From: Paraburkholderia sp. HP33-1
GTDB lineage: Bacteria > Pseudomonadota > Gammaproteobacteria > Burkholderiales > Burkholderiaceae
NCBI RefSeq assembly: GCF_021390595.1
Contig: NZ_JAJEJR010000001.1
Coordinates: 806,001 to 870,000 of the forward strand
Direction of reading: 5' to 3'
Length of the DNA stretch: 64,000 nt
Within the stretch, counting starts at the first letter, position 1. Each line of letters begins with the position of its first letter. A program made the translations under genes and the position numbers. The notes beneath the pieces were generated by a model. It had not been told where the DNA came from and ran no database searches. It saw only the letters and a program-made list of their open reading frames with translations. This document shows, in pieces, positions 29,181-38,417 of the stretch.

Positions 29181-31331
29181 TCACTTCACGCGCATGCCGG
29201 GCTTCGCGCCGCTATGTGGCTCGAGCACGTAGAGGCCCGGTTCGGCCTTCTCGTCCGCCGCCGACGCGGCCAGCACCATCCCCTCGGACATGCCGAACTT
29301 CATCTTGCGCGGTGCGAGGTTCGCCACCATCACGGTGAGCTTGCCGATCAGCTGCTCCGGCTGATACGCGGACTTGATGCCCGAGAACACATTGCGGGTG
29401 GTCTCTTCGCCGACGTCGAGCGTCAGTTGCAGCAGCTTGTCCGAGCCTTCCACCGCCTTGCAGTCGACGATCTTCGCGATGCGCAGATCGACCTTTGCGA
29501 AGTCGTCGATCGAGATGATGCCGGACGTGTCATCCTTTTCCGCCGCGGCGGCCGCTTTTGCGTGGGCCTTTGCGGTTGCCTTCGCGGCACCTTTCGCGTC
29601 CGCCGCGGCGGCTTCCGGCGTGGCCTGCAGCGAGTCGCGATTGGCCGCGAGCAGCGCTTCGATCTGCTTCGGATCGACGCGCGTCATCAGATGCTTGTAC
29701 GCGTTGATCGGGCGCGCCGAGCTGAGGGGCACGGTGGCGTCGGCCCACACGAGCGGCTCGATGCCGAGGAAAGCCTCGACCGCTTCGGCGAGCTTCGGCA
29801 GCACCGGCTTCAGTGCGAGCGACAGCAGACGGAACGCCTCGATGCTGACGCTGCAGGTCTCGTGCAGCGCGACCGCGTTGGCGGGGTCTTTCGCCTGATC
29901 CCACGGCTTCGCGCTATCGACGTAGGCGTTGACCGAGTCGGCGAGCTCCATGGTCTGACGCAGCGCGCGGCTGTACTCGCGCGCCTCGTAGTGCGCGGCG
30001 ATCTGGGGAATAGCGGCGCGCAGCGTGCCGAGCAGCGGATGATGCATCGCGCTGTCCTGCACGCGGCCGTCGAAGCGCTTGATCAGGAAGCCGGCCGCGC
30101 GGCTCGCGATGTTCACGTACTTGCCGACCAGATCGCTGTTCACGCGCGCCTGGAAGTCGTCGAGGTTCAGGTCGAGGTCTTCCATCGTGCTGTTCAGCTT
30201 GGCGGCGAAGTAGTAGCGCAGCCATTCCGGGTTCAGGCCGGTGTCGATCACGCTTTGCGCGGTGATGAAGGTGCCGCGCGACTTCGACATCTTCGCGCCG
30301 TCGACGGTCAGGAAGCCGTGCGCGAAAACGTTGGTCGGCGTGCGATGGCCCGAGAACTCGAGCATCGCGGGCCAGAACAGCGTGTGGAAATACAGGATGT
30401 CCTTGCCGATGAAGTGGTACTGCTCGGTGGTCGAACCCTTGCGGACCCACGCGTCGAAGTCGAGGCCGCGCTTTTCGGCGAGGTTTTTGAAGCTCGCGTA
30501 ATAGCCGACCGGCGCGTCGAGCCACACGTAGAAATACTTGCCGGGCGCCCCAGGAATCTCGAAACCGAAGTACGGCGCGTCGCGCGAGATGTCCCAGTCG
30601 GCGAGCCTGGCTTCGCCGGCGTCGCCGAGCCACTCGCGCATCTTGTTGGTCGCTTCGGGCTGCGCGAGGCCGCCGACCCAGGCGCGCAGGAAGTTCTCGC
30701 AACGCGGATCGGACAGGCGGAAGAAGTAGTGCGTCGAAGTCTTGCGAATCGGGGTTGCTCCCGAGACGACCGAGTACGGATTGACGAGTTCGGTGGGCAG
30801 GTAGGTCGAGCCGCAGACTTCGCAGCTGTCGCCGTATTGATCTTTCGCGCCACATTTCGGGCATTCGCCCTTGATGAAGCGGTCCGGCAGGAACATTTCC
30901 TTGACCGGGTCATACGCCTGTTCGATCTCGCGCGCGTCGATCAGCCCCGCCTCCTTCAACGCGAGGTAGACGTTTTCGCTGAGCACTCGGTTTTCGTCGG
31001 AATCGGTCGAGTAGTAGTTGTCGAACGAAATGCCGAAGCTGTCGAAGTCGCGCTTGTGTTCCAGCCACACGCGATCGATCAGCTGTTTCGGCGTCAGGCC
31101 TTCTTTTTCCGCGCGCAGCATGACCGGCGTGCCGTGCGTGTCGTCGGCGCCGACGTAGTAGACCTCGTGGCCGTGCATTCGCAGCGCCCGGACCCAGATG
31201 TCCGTCTGGATATATTCGACCAGATGGCCGATATGAATCTGCCCGTTCGCATACGGAAGGGCCGACGTGACGAGAATCTGGCGGCGGCCGGACGGCGCGC
31301 CTGCTGGGAGATCGGTGGCGGGTGCTGACAT
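29181..31331 (-). CDS. metG: Methionyl-tRNA synthetase
   Basis: A 716-residue class I aminoacyl-tRNA synthetase. HIGH motif HIGH at 33-36 ([11 protein letters not shown]), zinc-binding CPKCG...CEVCG at about 154-172, and KMSKS at about 345-349. An anticodon-binding helical domain follows. After a Lys/Ala-rich linker (~575-605), a C-terminal EMAP-like tRNA-binding domain ([18 protein letters not shown]) completes the long E. coli-like form. The terminators on both sides suggest a single-gene unit. Confidence 0.98.
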   Translation of the reverse strand: MSAPATDLPAGAPSGRRQILVTSALPYANGQIHIGHLVEYIQTDIWVRALRMHGHEVYYVGADDTHGTPVMLRAEKEGLTPKQLIDRVWLEHKRDFDSFGISFDNYYSTDSDENRVLSENVYLALKEAGLIDAREIEQAYDPVKEMFLPDRFIKGECPKCGAKDQYGDSCEVCGSTYLPTELVNPYSVVSGATPIRKTSTHYFFRLSDPRCENFLRAWVGGLAQPEATNKMREWLGDAGEARLADWDISRDAPYFGFEIPGAPGKYFYVWLDAPVGYYASFKNLAEKRGLDFDAWVRKGSTTEQYHFIGKDILYFHTLFWPAMLEFSGHRTPTNVFAHGFLTVDGAKMSKSRGTFITAQSVIDTGLNPEWLRYYFAAKLNSTMEDLDLNLDDFQARVNSDLVGKYVNIASRAAGFLIKRFDGRVQDSAMHHPLLGTLRAAIPQIAAHYEAREYSRALRQTMELADSVNAYVDSAKPWDQAKDPANAVALHETCSVSIEAFRLLSLALKPVLPKLAEAVEAFLGIEPLVWADATVPLSSARPINAYKHLMTRVDPKQIEALLAANRDSLQATPEAAAADAKGAAKATAKAHAKAAAAAEKDDTSGIISIDDFAKVDLRIAKIVDCKAVEGSDKLLQLTLDVGEETTRNVFSGIKSAYQPEQLIGKLTVMVANLAPRKMKFGMSEGMVLAASAADEKAEPGLYVLEPHSGAKPGMRVK

Positions 31332-31707
31332 AAGGATCGGGGGTGCCTGCGGTGGGACGAAACGATGATTTTAGCAGGGCGTACGCCTCACGCGGGCCGG
31401 GCGTGGCGGGCTGGACGGGCGGCGGGGAGGCTGCGGTGGCGAACCGCGACGCTGCCCGAAGCGGCGTGCAAAACCGTGCGGGCAAAAAAAAACCGGGGTC
31501 GATAAACCCCGGAGCAACAACGACAAGAGGAGAATGGTGACGTGACGGCTTCGCCAGCCACGTACCGTAAAGAGAGACCACGGATTTTCCGCGGAGTTCG
31601 AAATTTTTTTCGTTCCGTCGGCAAACCGATCCGACGGCCTGTTCCGGACGCCGGCCTGGCGTTTGCGGCTGAATAGGCCGGCGGCGCCTTCTGCTCGGGA
31701 CTTGCCC
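31332..31707. other. Gene-free spacer between metG and the OmpA-like gene
   Basis: This 376-base stretch holds the terminator of the OmpA-like gene at 31484-31512 and presumably the metG promoter. It contains no open frame with coding character on either strand. Apart from the hairpin I see no conserved structure. Confidence 0.5.
31484..31512 (-). terminator. Intrinsic terminator of the OmpA-like gene
   Basis: On the minus strand CCGGGGT / ACCCCGG with a 6-base loop is followed by nine T residues, a textbook intrinsic terminator. It lies about 195 bases after the stop of the OmpA-like lipoprotein gene, leaving an unusually long 3' untranslated region. Confidence 0.85.
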
Positions 31708-32361
31708 TTATTGCGTCGCGTGCTGGGCGGTGGCGCGCAGGTAGATTTCGACGCGGCGGTTCGCCGCACGGCCGGCTTCGGTGTTGTTGTCGGCGATCGG
31801 CTGGTTCGGGCCCATGCCGGTGGCCGACAGGCGCTGCGGCGCGATGCCGCGTTGCGTCAGATAGCCGGTCACGCTTTCCGCGCGGTTGACCGACAGCGTC
31901 TGGTTGTATTGCAGCGAGCCGGTGCTGTCCGTGTGCCCTACGACGGAAACGACGACCTCCGGATTCTGCTGCAACGTTTGCGCGAGCTGGTCGAGCACCG
32001 GTGCGAACGACGGCTTGATCGCGTAGCTGCTGGTGTCGAACGTGACCGAGCTTGGGATGTTCATCTTGAGCGAGCCGTCCGGCTGCTCGGTGATCTGCGT
32101 GCCGGTGCCCTTGGTCGCGCCCGACATGCGGTTGCGAATATTGTCCCAGTTATAGCCGGTGACACCGCCGACCACCGCGCCGGTGGCCGCGCCGATCGCC
32201 GCGCCCTTGCCGCCGCCGAAGATCGCGCCGATTGCCGCGCCGGTGCCGGCGCCCACGCCGGTACCGACTGCCGTATTGGTGCCCTGTTGGGTTGCGCAAC
32301 CCGCCACCAGCGAGCCGGCAACGGTGAATACGGCGATGCGAGTCATGATTTTTGCATTCAT
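31708..32361 (-). CDS. OmpA-family lipoprotein with glycine-zipper segment
   Basis: A 217-residue lipoprotein: signal peptide with lipobox VAGC (C22), then a glycine-zipper-like hydrophobic stretch (about 33-70, GVGAGTGAAIGAIFGGGKG and similar). A C-terminal OmpA peptidoglycan-binding domain spans about 100-212, with GHTDSTGSLQYNQTLSVNRAESV and NRRVEIYL. The family bridges the outer membrane and peptidoglycan. The combination of glycine zipper and OmpA domain matches YiaD-type proteins. It is monocistronic with its own terminator. Confidence 0.92.
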   Translation of the reverse strand: MNAKIMTRIAVFTVAGSLVAGCATQQGTNTAVGTGVGAGTGAAIGAIFGGGKGAAIGAATGAVVGGVTGYNWDNIRNRMSGATKGTGTQITEQPDGSLKMNIPSSVTFDTSSYAIKPSFAPVLDQLAQTLQQNPEVVVSVVGHTDSTGSLQYNQTLSVNRAESVTGYLTQRGIAPQRLSATGMGPNQPIADNNTEAGRAANRRVEIYLRATAQHATQ

Positions 32362-32700
32362 CTTCGTTTCCTTTCTAGTCCGAATAAATCAGCGGGTAGC
32401 GATCAGTCTATGCAGCGAACGTGACGACAATGCAGCGACCACCCAGAATGCTCGGTGAGCACTCCTGCGCCTTGCTCCGCGCGGTCCTACAGCGAAGAAG
32501 GGTCTTCGGGCACCGTCTGCCGTCAGACACTACAATAACGCCTGAAACACCTAGGTATGCGACCCTACGGCTTCCCGCGTGCCCCGAAGGGTGCCCGGCA
32601 CGTCCGATTTGCGCAATCCTGCATAACAATTTCTTGCAATTCCGCCGCGTGGCCGATCCGTCCATCTCGCCGCGCCGCACCTCTTCCCCACGGAGTATCA
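32362..32700. other. Gene-free spacer between the OmpA-like gene and apbC
   Basis: A 339-base divergent intergenic region. TACAAT at 32531-32536 is a plausible -10 box for apbC, but no convincing -35 box is spaced correctly. No coding frame or RNA motif was recognised. Confidence 0.45.
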
Positions 32701-33789
32701 ATGAGTATCGATCGGGCATTGGTCGACACCGCCATCGCGGTCGTCGCTGACCCCAACACCGGCGCACCGTACGCGGCCGCGAAGAACATCCGCAACGTGG
32801 TTGTGGAGGGCGACGCGGTCAGCCTTCAGGTGACGCTCGGCTACCCGGCGAAAAGCCAGTTCGACGCGATTCGCCAGCAGTTCACCGACGCGCTGCGCCA
32901 GGTGCCCGGTGTCGCGAACGTGCGTGTCGAGGTTTCGCAGCAGATCGCCGCCCACACCGTGCAGCGCGGCGTGAAGTTGCTGCCCGGCGTGAAGAACATC
33001 GTCGCGGTTGCCTCGGGCAAGGGCGGCGTCGGCAAGAGCACAACCGCGGTGAATCTCGCGCTGGCGCTGGCGAGCGAGGGCGCGTCGGTCGGCATTCTCG
33101 ACGCCGACATCTACGGCCCGTCGTTGCCGACCATGCTCGGCATCGAGGGCCGGCCCGAATCGCCCGACGAGAAATCGATGAACCCGATGACCGGCCACGG
33201 CGTGCAGGCCAACTCGATCGGCTTCCTGATCGAGGCAGACAACCCGATGGTGTGGCGCGGCCCGATGGCGACCTCGGCGCTCGAGCAGCTGCTGCGCCAG
33301 ACCAATTGGCACGAGCTCGACTACCTGATCGTCGACATGCCGCCCGGCACGGGCGACATCCAGCTGACGCTCGCCCAGCGCGTGCCGGTCACGGGCGCGG
33401 TGATCGTCACGACGCCGCAGGACATCGCGCTGCTCGACGCGAAGAAGGGCCTCAAGATGTTCGAGAAGGTCGGCATTCCGATCCTCGGCATCGTCGAGAA
33501 CATGGGCCTGCACATCTGCTCGAATTGCGGCCACGAGGAGCACATCTTCGGCGCCGGCGGCGGCGAGCGGATGGGCAAGGAATATGGCGTCGACGTGCTG
33601 GGCAGCCTGCCGCTCGACATCACGATTCGTGAACAGGCCGATTCGGGCAACCCGACGGTCGTTGCGGACCCGAACGGGCGCATCGCGGAGATCTATCGCA
33701 CGATCGCGCGCAAGATCGCGGTGCATATCGCCGAGCGGGCGCGCGACATGAGCTCGAAGTTTCCGAACATCGTCGTGCAGAACACCTGA
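32701..33789 (+). CDS. apbC: Iron-sulfur cluster carrier protein ApbC/Mrp
   Basis: A 362-residue P-loop ATPase that holds and transfers [4Fe-4S] clusters to apo-proteins. An N-terminal MIP18/DUF59 domain occupies about 1-85. The deviant Walker A motif SGKGGVGKS is at 105-113, and the cluster-binding CxxC is C273-C276 in CSNCG. All key residues are intact. The ATG at 32701 gives MSIDRALVDTAIAVV; longer readings would run through spacer sequence. The gene after it is the SodC-like lipoprotein gene, 130 bases on. Confidence 0.95.
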   Translation: MSIDRALVDTAIAVVADPNTGAPYAAAKNIRNVVVEGDAVSLQVTLGYPAKSQFDAIRQQFTDALRQVPGVANVRVEVSQQIAAHTVQRGVKLLPGVKNIVAVASGKGGVGKSTTAVNLALALASEGASVGILDADIYGPSLPTMLGIEGRPESPDEKSMNPMTGHGVQANSIGFLIEADNPMVWRGPMATSALEQLLRQTNWHELDYLIVDMPPGTGDIQLTLAQRVPVTGAVIVTTPQDIALLDAKKGLKMFEKVGIPILGIVENMGLHICSNCGHEEHIFGAGGGERMGKEYGVDVLGSLPLDITIREQADSGNPTVVADPNGRIAEIYRTIARKIAVHIAERARDMSSKFPNIVVQNT

Positions 33790-33919
33790 GCGGCCGTTCT
33801 GGCAAGGGATTAGACGCGATCTCAGCCCCTATTTTCACGTGCTCTCGGGGTATCATGTCGACTTCAAGAGTCCGGCCTGGCGGCCGCAGGGGCGGCCGCC
33901 AGGCCGGCAAGAGGATCGC

Positions 33920-34456
33920 ATGGGAAAACGAATCGACGGGCACGTGGTGCATGCGTTCATCGTCCTAACTGCCGGCTGTGTGCTGTTGAGCGGCTGTGGC
34001 ATATTCCTGAGACCACAGGAAAAGCGCGCAGACGCGCAATTGCTGCCCACTGTGGGCAATCAGGTGCACGGCCTCGTGACCTTTATCGAGCGCTCGGACG
34101 GCGTGCAGGTCACCTACAATCTCACGGGCTTGCCGCCTAATAGCGATCACGCGCTGCAGGTGCACGAGCGCGGCGACTGCAATGCCGCCGACGGCTCCAG
34201 CGCCGGTCCGGTGTTTTCGCCGGCTGCAGAGCGGCTCAAGGCAGGCGCGCGCGTCGAGGGCGATCTCGGCAACATCCATGCGGACGCGAACGGCGTGGCC
34301 ACCGGCTTCATCGTCGCGCCGGACGTGTCGCTCGACGGCATCCGCTCGGTGTTGCAGCGCGCGGTGCTGCTGCACCGCGACGCGACCGACCCGTACGCGT
34401 ACCCGCAGCATGGCGCGGGCACGGCGATCGCCTGCGGCGTGATTCGCCAGCAGTGA
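33920..34456 (+). CDS. Cu/Zn superoxide dismutase-like lipoprotein, metal ligands mostly lost
   Basis: A 178-residue protein with a lipoprotein signal (LLSGC, C26) and one SodC-fold domain. The fold signatures VHERGDC and the C-terminal ACGVI are clear, and the disulfide cysteines C87 and C172 are present. By my manual alignment with E. coli SodC, the copper ligand pair HxH reads Q80-V-H82, the bridging histidine is V98, the zinc histidines are missing or V112, and the active-site arginine is alanine. H82, D115 and H152 remain. It is therefore probably not a functional dismutase. The role is unknown; perhaps it is a structural or copper-related envelope protein. Confidence 0.82.
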   Translation: MGKRIDGHVVHAFIVLTAGCVLLSGCGIFLRPQEKRADAQLLPTVGNQVHGLVTFIERSDGVQVTYNLTGLPPNSDHALQVHERGDCNAADGSSAGPVFSPAAERLKAGARVEGDLGNIHADANGVATGFIVAPDVSLDGIRSVLQRAVLLHRDATDPYAYPQHGAGTAIACGVIRQQ

Positions 34457-34691
34457 GCGGCGAGCGCGCTTCGGCCGCGAGGCCACCGCTGCGTGGCACC
34501 CCGCGCCACGGCGTCGCGCCAGTCGGCGGACACCCCTCGCCGGGCGCGCTCCGCGCCATTGGCGGCAGCATTTCCGTGATCGCGTAAAATAAGCGGCCTT
34601 CGCCGGCTGGGCGCCGGGCGCCGGCGCGCCGACCGGCCGTTTTCATCTATCTTTCGTCACACCTGATATTCACGTCGAGCAGCGTTCACCT

Positions 34692-35261
34692 ATGACCATC
34701 AAATCTGACAAGTGGATCCGGCGCATGGCCGAGTCGCACAAGATGATCGAGCCGTTTGCGCCCGATCAGGTTCGCGTCTCCGAAGACGGCCGGAAGATTG
34801 TCAGCTTCGGAACGTCGAGCTACGGCTACGACATCCGCTGCGCCGACGAATTCAAGATCTTCACCAACATCAACTCGACGATCGTCGATCCGAAGAACTT
34901 CGACGAGAAGTCGTTTGTCGATTTCAAGGGCGACGTCTGCATCATTCCGCCGAACTCATTCGCGCTTGCGCGCACGGTCGAATACTTTCGCATTCCGCGC
35001 AGCGTGCTGACCGTGTGTCTCGGTAAATCGACGTACGCGCGCTGCGGGATCATCGTCAACGTGACGCCGTTCGAGCCGGAATGGGAAGGCCACGTCACGC
35101 TCGAGTTCTCGAATACGACACCTTTGCCTGCGAAAATTTACGCGAACGAAGGCGTCGCCCAGGTGCTGTTTTTCGAAAGCGACGAGATCTGTGAAACGTC
35201 GTACGCGGATCGCGGCGGCAAATATCAAGGTCAGCACGGCGTCACGTTGCCGAAAACGTGA
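34692..35261 (+). CDS. dcd: dCTP deaminase
   Basis: A 189-residue trimeric enzyme that deaminates dCTP to dUTP for thymidylate synthesis. [13 protein letters not shown] near the N-terminus, [35 protein letters not shown] in the middle and the C-terminal [17 protein letters not shown] are family signatures, including the catalytic glutamate in WEGHVTLE. Length matches proteobacterial Dcd. A strong terminator follows before the decarboxylase gene. Confidence 0.96.
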   Translation: MTIKSDKWIRRMAESHKMIEPFAPDQVRVSEDGRKIVSFGTSSYGYDIRCADEFKIFTNINSTIVDPKNFDEKSFVDFKGDVCIIPPNSFALARTVEYFRIPRSVLTVCLGKSTYARCGIIVNVTPFEPEWEGHVTLEFSNTTPLPAKIYANEGVAQVLFFESDEICETSYADRGGKYQGQHGVTLPKT

Positions 35262-35296
35262 CGTCGGCAGCGTCTTGACCCACCAGTTATTCGGGT

Positions 35297-35339
35297 GACC
35301 GCTGCGATTTTTACGTAACGCAGCGGTCGTTTTCTTTTT
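35297..35339 (+). terminator. Intrinsic terminator after dcd, just before the decarboxylase gene
   Basis: A 10-bp perfect stem GACCGCTGCG / CGCAGCGGTC with a 12-base loop is followed by a T-rich tract (GTTTTCTTTTT). It ends only 12 bases before the next start codon, so it would also lie in the leader of any read-through transcript of the decarboxylase. Confidence 0.88.
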
Positions 35340-35351
35340 GGAGAATCGCCC

Positions 35352-37637
35352 ATGAAGTTCCGTTTTCCCGTCGTCATCATCGACGAAGATTTCCGCTCCG
35401 AGAACATCTCGGGTTCCGGCATCCGGGCTTTAGCCGAAGCCATCGAGAAAGAAGGCGCGGAAGTGCTCGGGTTGACGAGCTACGGCGATCTGACGTCGTT
35501 CGCTCAGCAGTCGAGCCGCGCGTCGTGCTTCATCCTCTCGATTGACGACGACGAGCTGCTGCCGTACGTCGAAAACGTGGTCGTCGAAGGCGAGACGCCC
35601 GAACTCGCCGCCGCGATCGTCGCGCTGCGCGCGTTCGTGACCGAAGTGCGCCGCCGCAACGCCGATATTCCGATCTTCCTGTACGGCGAGACGCGCACCT
35701 CGCGCCATCTGCCCAACGACATCCTGCGCGAGCTGCACGGCTTCATCCACATGTTCGAGGACACGCCGGAGTTCGTCGCACGCCATATCATCCGCGAGGC
35801 GAAGGTGTATCTCGACTCGCTGGCGCCGCCGTTCTTCAAGGAGCTCGTGCAGTACGCGGAAGAGGGTTCGTACTCGTGGCACTGCCCGGGTCACTCCGGC
35901 GGCGTCGCGTTCCTGAAGAGCCCGCTCGGCCAGATGTTCCACCAGTTCTTCGGCGAGAACATGCTGCGCGCCGACGTTTGCAACGCGGTCGACGAACTCG
36001 GCCAGCTGCTCGACCACACGGGTCCGGTTGCGGCCTCGGAGCGCAACGCCGCGCGCATCTTCAGCGCCGACCACGTGTTCTTCGTGACCAACGGCACCTC
36101 GACGTCGAACAAGATCGTCTGGCACGGCACGGTCGCGCCCGGCGACATCGTGCTGGTCGACCGCAACTGCCACAAGTCGATCCTGCACGCGATCACGATG
36201 ACCGGCGCGATTCCCGTGTTCCTGACGCCGACTCGCAACAACTTCGGCATCATCGGCCCGATTCCGCGCAGCGAGTTCGAGCCGGAAAACATCCGCAAGA
36301 AGATCGAGGCGAACCCGTTCGCCCGCGAAGCGCTCGCGAAGAACCCGAGCCTGAAGCCGCGCATTCTGACGATCACGCAAAGCACGTACGACGGCGTCAT
36401 CTACAACGTCGAGATGATCAAGGAGATGTTGGGCGAGTGGCTCGACACGCTGCACTTCGACGAAGCGTGGCTGCCGCATGCCGAATTCCACGAGTTCTAT
36501 CAGGACATGCACGCGATCGGCGCGGGCCGTCCGCGCATCGGCGCGATGGTGTACGCGACGCACTCCACGCATAAGCTGCTCGCCGGCATCTCGCAGGCGT
36601 CGCAGATCGTTGTGCAGGATTCGAAGAACAGCCGCTTCGACAAGCACCGCTTCAACGAGGCGTATCTGATGCATACGTCGACGAGCCCGCAGTACGCGAT
36701 CATCGCGTCGTGCGACGTGGCCGCGGCGATGATGGAAGCGCCGGGCGGCACCGCGCTCGTCGAGGAGTCGATCGCTGAAGCACTCGACTTCCGCCGCGCG
36801 ATGACCAAGGTCGACACCGAATATGGCGACGACTGGTTCTTCAAGGTGTGGGGCCCCGACCAGTTCGCCGAGGAAGGCATCGGCTCGCGCGAGGACTGGA
36901 TGCTGCGTCCTGACGACGCATGGCACGGCTTCGGCCCGCTCGCCGAAGGCTTCAACATGCTCGACCCGATCAAGGCGACGATCGTCACGCCGGGTCTCGA
37001 CATGGATGGCGGCTTCGGCGAAACCGGCATTCCGGCCGCGATCGTCACGAAGTACCTGGCCGAGCACGGCATCATCGTCGAGAAGACGGGGCTGTACTCG
37101 TTCTTCATCATGTTCACGATCGGCATCACGAAGGGCCGCTGGAACTCGATGGTGACCGAGCTGCAGCAGTTCAAGGACGACTACGACAACAACCAGCCGC
37201 TGTGGCGCGTGCTGCCCGAGTTCGTTCAGCATCATCCGATGTACGAGCGGGTCGGTTTGCGCGATCTGTGCCAGCAGATCCACAGCGTATATCGTGCGAA
37301 CGACATCGCGCGTCTGACGACCGAGATGTACCTGTCGAGCATGGAGCCGGCGATGAAGCCGTCCGACGCGTTTGCGAAGCTCGCGCATCGCGAGATCGAC
37401 CGGGTACCGATCGACGAGCTCGAAGGCCGCGTCACGTCGATCCTGTTGACGCCGTATCCGCCGGGTATTCCGCTGCTGATTCCGGGCGAGCGTTTCAACA
37501 AGACCATCGTCAACTATCTGCGGTTCGCGCGCGAGTTCAACGAGCGTTTCCCGGGCTTCCATACGGACATCCACGGGCTCGTCGGCGAAATGGTCAACGG
37601 ACGCATCGAATACTTCGTCGATTGCGTGCGTATTTGA
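35352..37637 (+). CDS. PLP-dependent Arg/Lys/Orn decarboxylase (biodegradative type)
   Basis: A 761-residue fold-type I basic amino-acid decarboxylase. An N-terminal receiver-like wing domain (~1-130) is followed by the PLP domain, with the Schiff-base lysine K408 in ATHSTHKLLAG and HCPGHSGGVAF upstream. The C-terminal domain carries RVTSILLTPYPPGIPLLIPGE. The size matches the inducible decarboxylases SpeF, CadA and AdiA. Which of arginine, lysine or ornithine is the substrate cannot be settled by eye. There is no antiporter gene beside it, unlike the acid-resistance systems. Confidence 0.92.
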   Translation: MKFRFPVVIIDEDFRSENISGSGIRALAEAIEKEGAEVLGLTSYGDLTSFAQQSSRASCFILSIDDDELLPYVENVVVEGETPELAAAIVALRAFVTEVRRRNADIPIFLYGETRTSRHLPNDILRELHGFIHMFEDTPEFVARHIIREAKVYLDSLAPPFFKELVQYAEEGSYSWHCPGHSGGVAFLKSPLGQMFHQFFGENMLRADVCNAVDELGQLLDHTGPVAASERNAARIFSADHVFFVTNGTSTSNKIVWHGTVAPGDIVLVDRNCHKSILHAITMTGAIPVFLTPTRNNFGIIGPIPRSEFEPENIRKKIEANPFAREALAKNPSLKPRILTITQSTYDGVIYNVEMIKEMLGEWLDTLHFDEAWLPHAEFHEFYQDMHAIGAGRPRIGAMVYATHSTHKLLAGISQASQIVVQDSKNSRFDKHRFNEAYLMHTSTSPQYAIIASCDVAAAMMEAPGGTALVEESIAEALDFRRAMTKVDTEYGDDWFFKVWGPDQFAEEGIGSREDWMLRPDDAWHGFGPLAEGFNMLDPIKATIVTPGLDMDGGFGETGIPAAIVTKYLAEHGIIVEKTGLYSFFIMFTIGITKGRWNSMVTELQQFKDDYDNNQPLWRVLPEFVQHHPMYERVGLRDLCQQIHSVYRANDIARLTTEMYLSSMEPAMKPSDAFAKLAHREIDRVPIDELEGRVTSILLTPYPPGIPLLIPGERFNKTIVNYLRFAREFNERFPGFHTDIHGLVGEMVNGRIEYFVDCVRI

Positions 37638-37639
37638 CG

Positions 37640-38386
37640 ATGCTGCGGGTGAAGTTTCTGCCGGGCTTGCACGCTATCGGGCGTTGGCGGCGCGGCGCCG
37701 GCGTGCTGGTCTTCGCGCTGGCGGCCGGCACCGTGGTGCTCGGCGGCGCCGTGAGTCCGGCGGCGCATGCCGAGGTGGCCGCCGCCGATCCGATCGACGC
37801 GTCGATGCGCGCCTGTCTCGCGCGCGCCGACATGTCGACGACGACGGGGCAGGTGCAGTGCATGGACAATGCGCGCATGGGCTGGATGGCCGCGGTTGAT
37901 AGCGCGTACCAGCAGTTGCTCGCGAAACTGCCGCCCGCGCGGCGCGGGCCGTGGCAAAAGAGCCAGTCGAGCTGGCTCGCGTCGCGCGATGCCGAGAAGC
38001 AGTTGCTCGCCGCGGTCTTCGCGACGACCCAAGGCTCGATGTACGTGCTCGCCGAAGCCGACATGCAGTTGCAGCCGGTGCGTGACCGCGCGCTTGTACT
38101 GCGCGGCGCGCTCGCCAATGCGAGCGGCCCGGCGCCGCGCCGGCCGCGCGCGTGCAATGCCGATGCGCGCTGCGAACACGCGATGTTCGATCTGAACCGT
38201 TACTACCGTGTGCTCGATTCGAAAATGCCGGCGCCGTCGCGGCCCACGCTCGTGCATGCGCAACGCGCGTGGAGCGCATATCTGACGGCATCGACACCGC
38301 TCATCGACGAGCGTGGTCGCATCGACATCATCGGCGCGCGTGTCGCGACCATCAAGCGGCTATCCGAAACGGTCGGCAATCACTGA
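37640..38386 (+). CDS. Secreted protein with two LprI-like (DUF1311) repeats
   Basis: A 248-residue protein starting two bases after the decarboxylase stop. A hydrophobic signal segment (~20-40) ends near AHA-EV. Two similar units follow. Residues ~58-130 (CLARADMSTTTGQVQCMD to SSWLASRDAE) resemble the LprI-N domain. Residues ~173-232 (CNADARCEHAMFDLN to AWSAYLTASTPLIDE) repeat the same cysteine-helix-W pattern. LprI of mycobacteria inhibits lysozyme, but most members have no proven function. It is probably translated from the decarboxylase mRNA. Confidence 0.75.
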   Translation: MLRVKFLPGLHAIGRWRRGAGVLVFALAAGTVVLGGAVSPAAHAEVAAADPIDASMRACLARADMSTTTGQVQCMDNARMGWMAAVDSAYQQLLAKLPPARRGPWQKSQSSWLASRDAEKQLLAAVFATTQGSMYVLAEADMQLQPVRDRALVLRGALANASGPAPRRPRACNADARCEHAMFDLNRYYRVLDSKMPAPSRPTLVHAQRAWSAYLTASTPLIDERGRIDIIGARVATIKRLSETVGNH

Positions 38387-38417
38387 CGGCCGCCGACGGG
38401 CGCAATCGCGCGCGCAT

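Noticed and set aside
29133..31328. A 731-codon plus-strand frame opposite metG
   Set aside because: metG on the other strand has every synthetase motif; the plus-strand product is Arg/Val/His-rich without any domain pattern.
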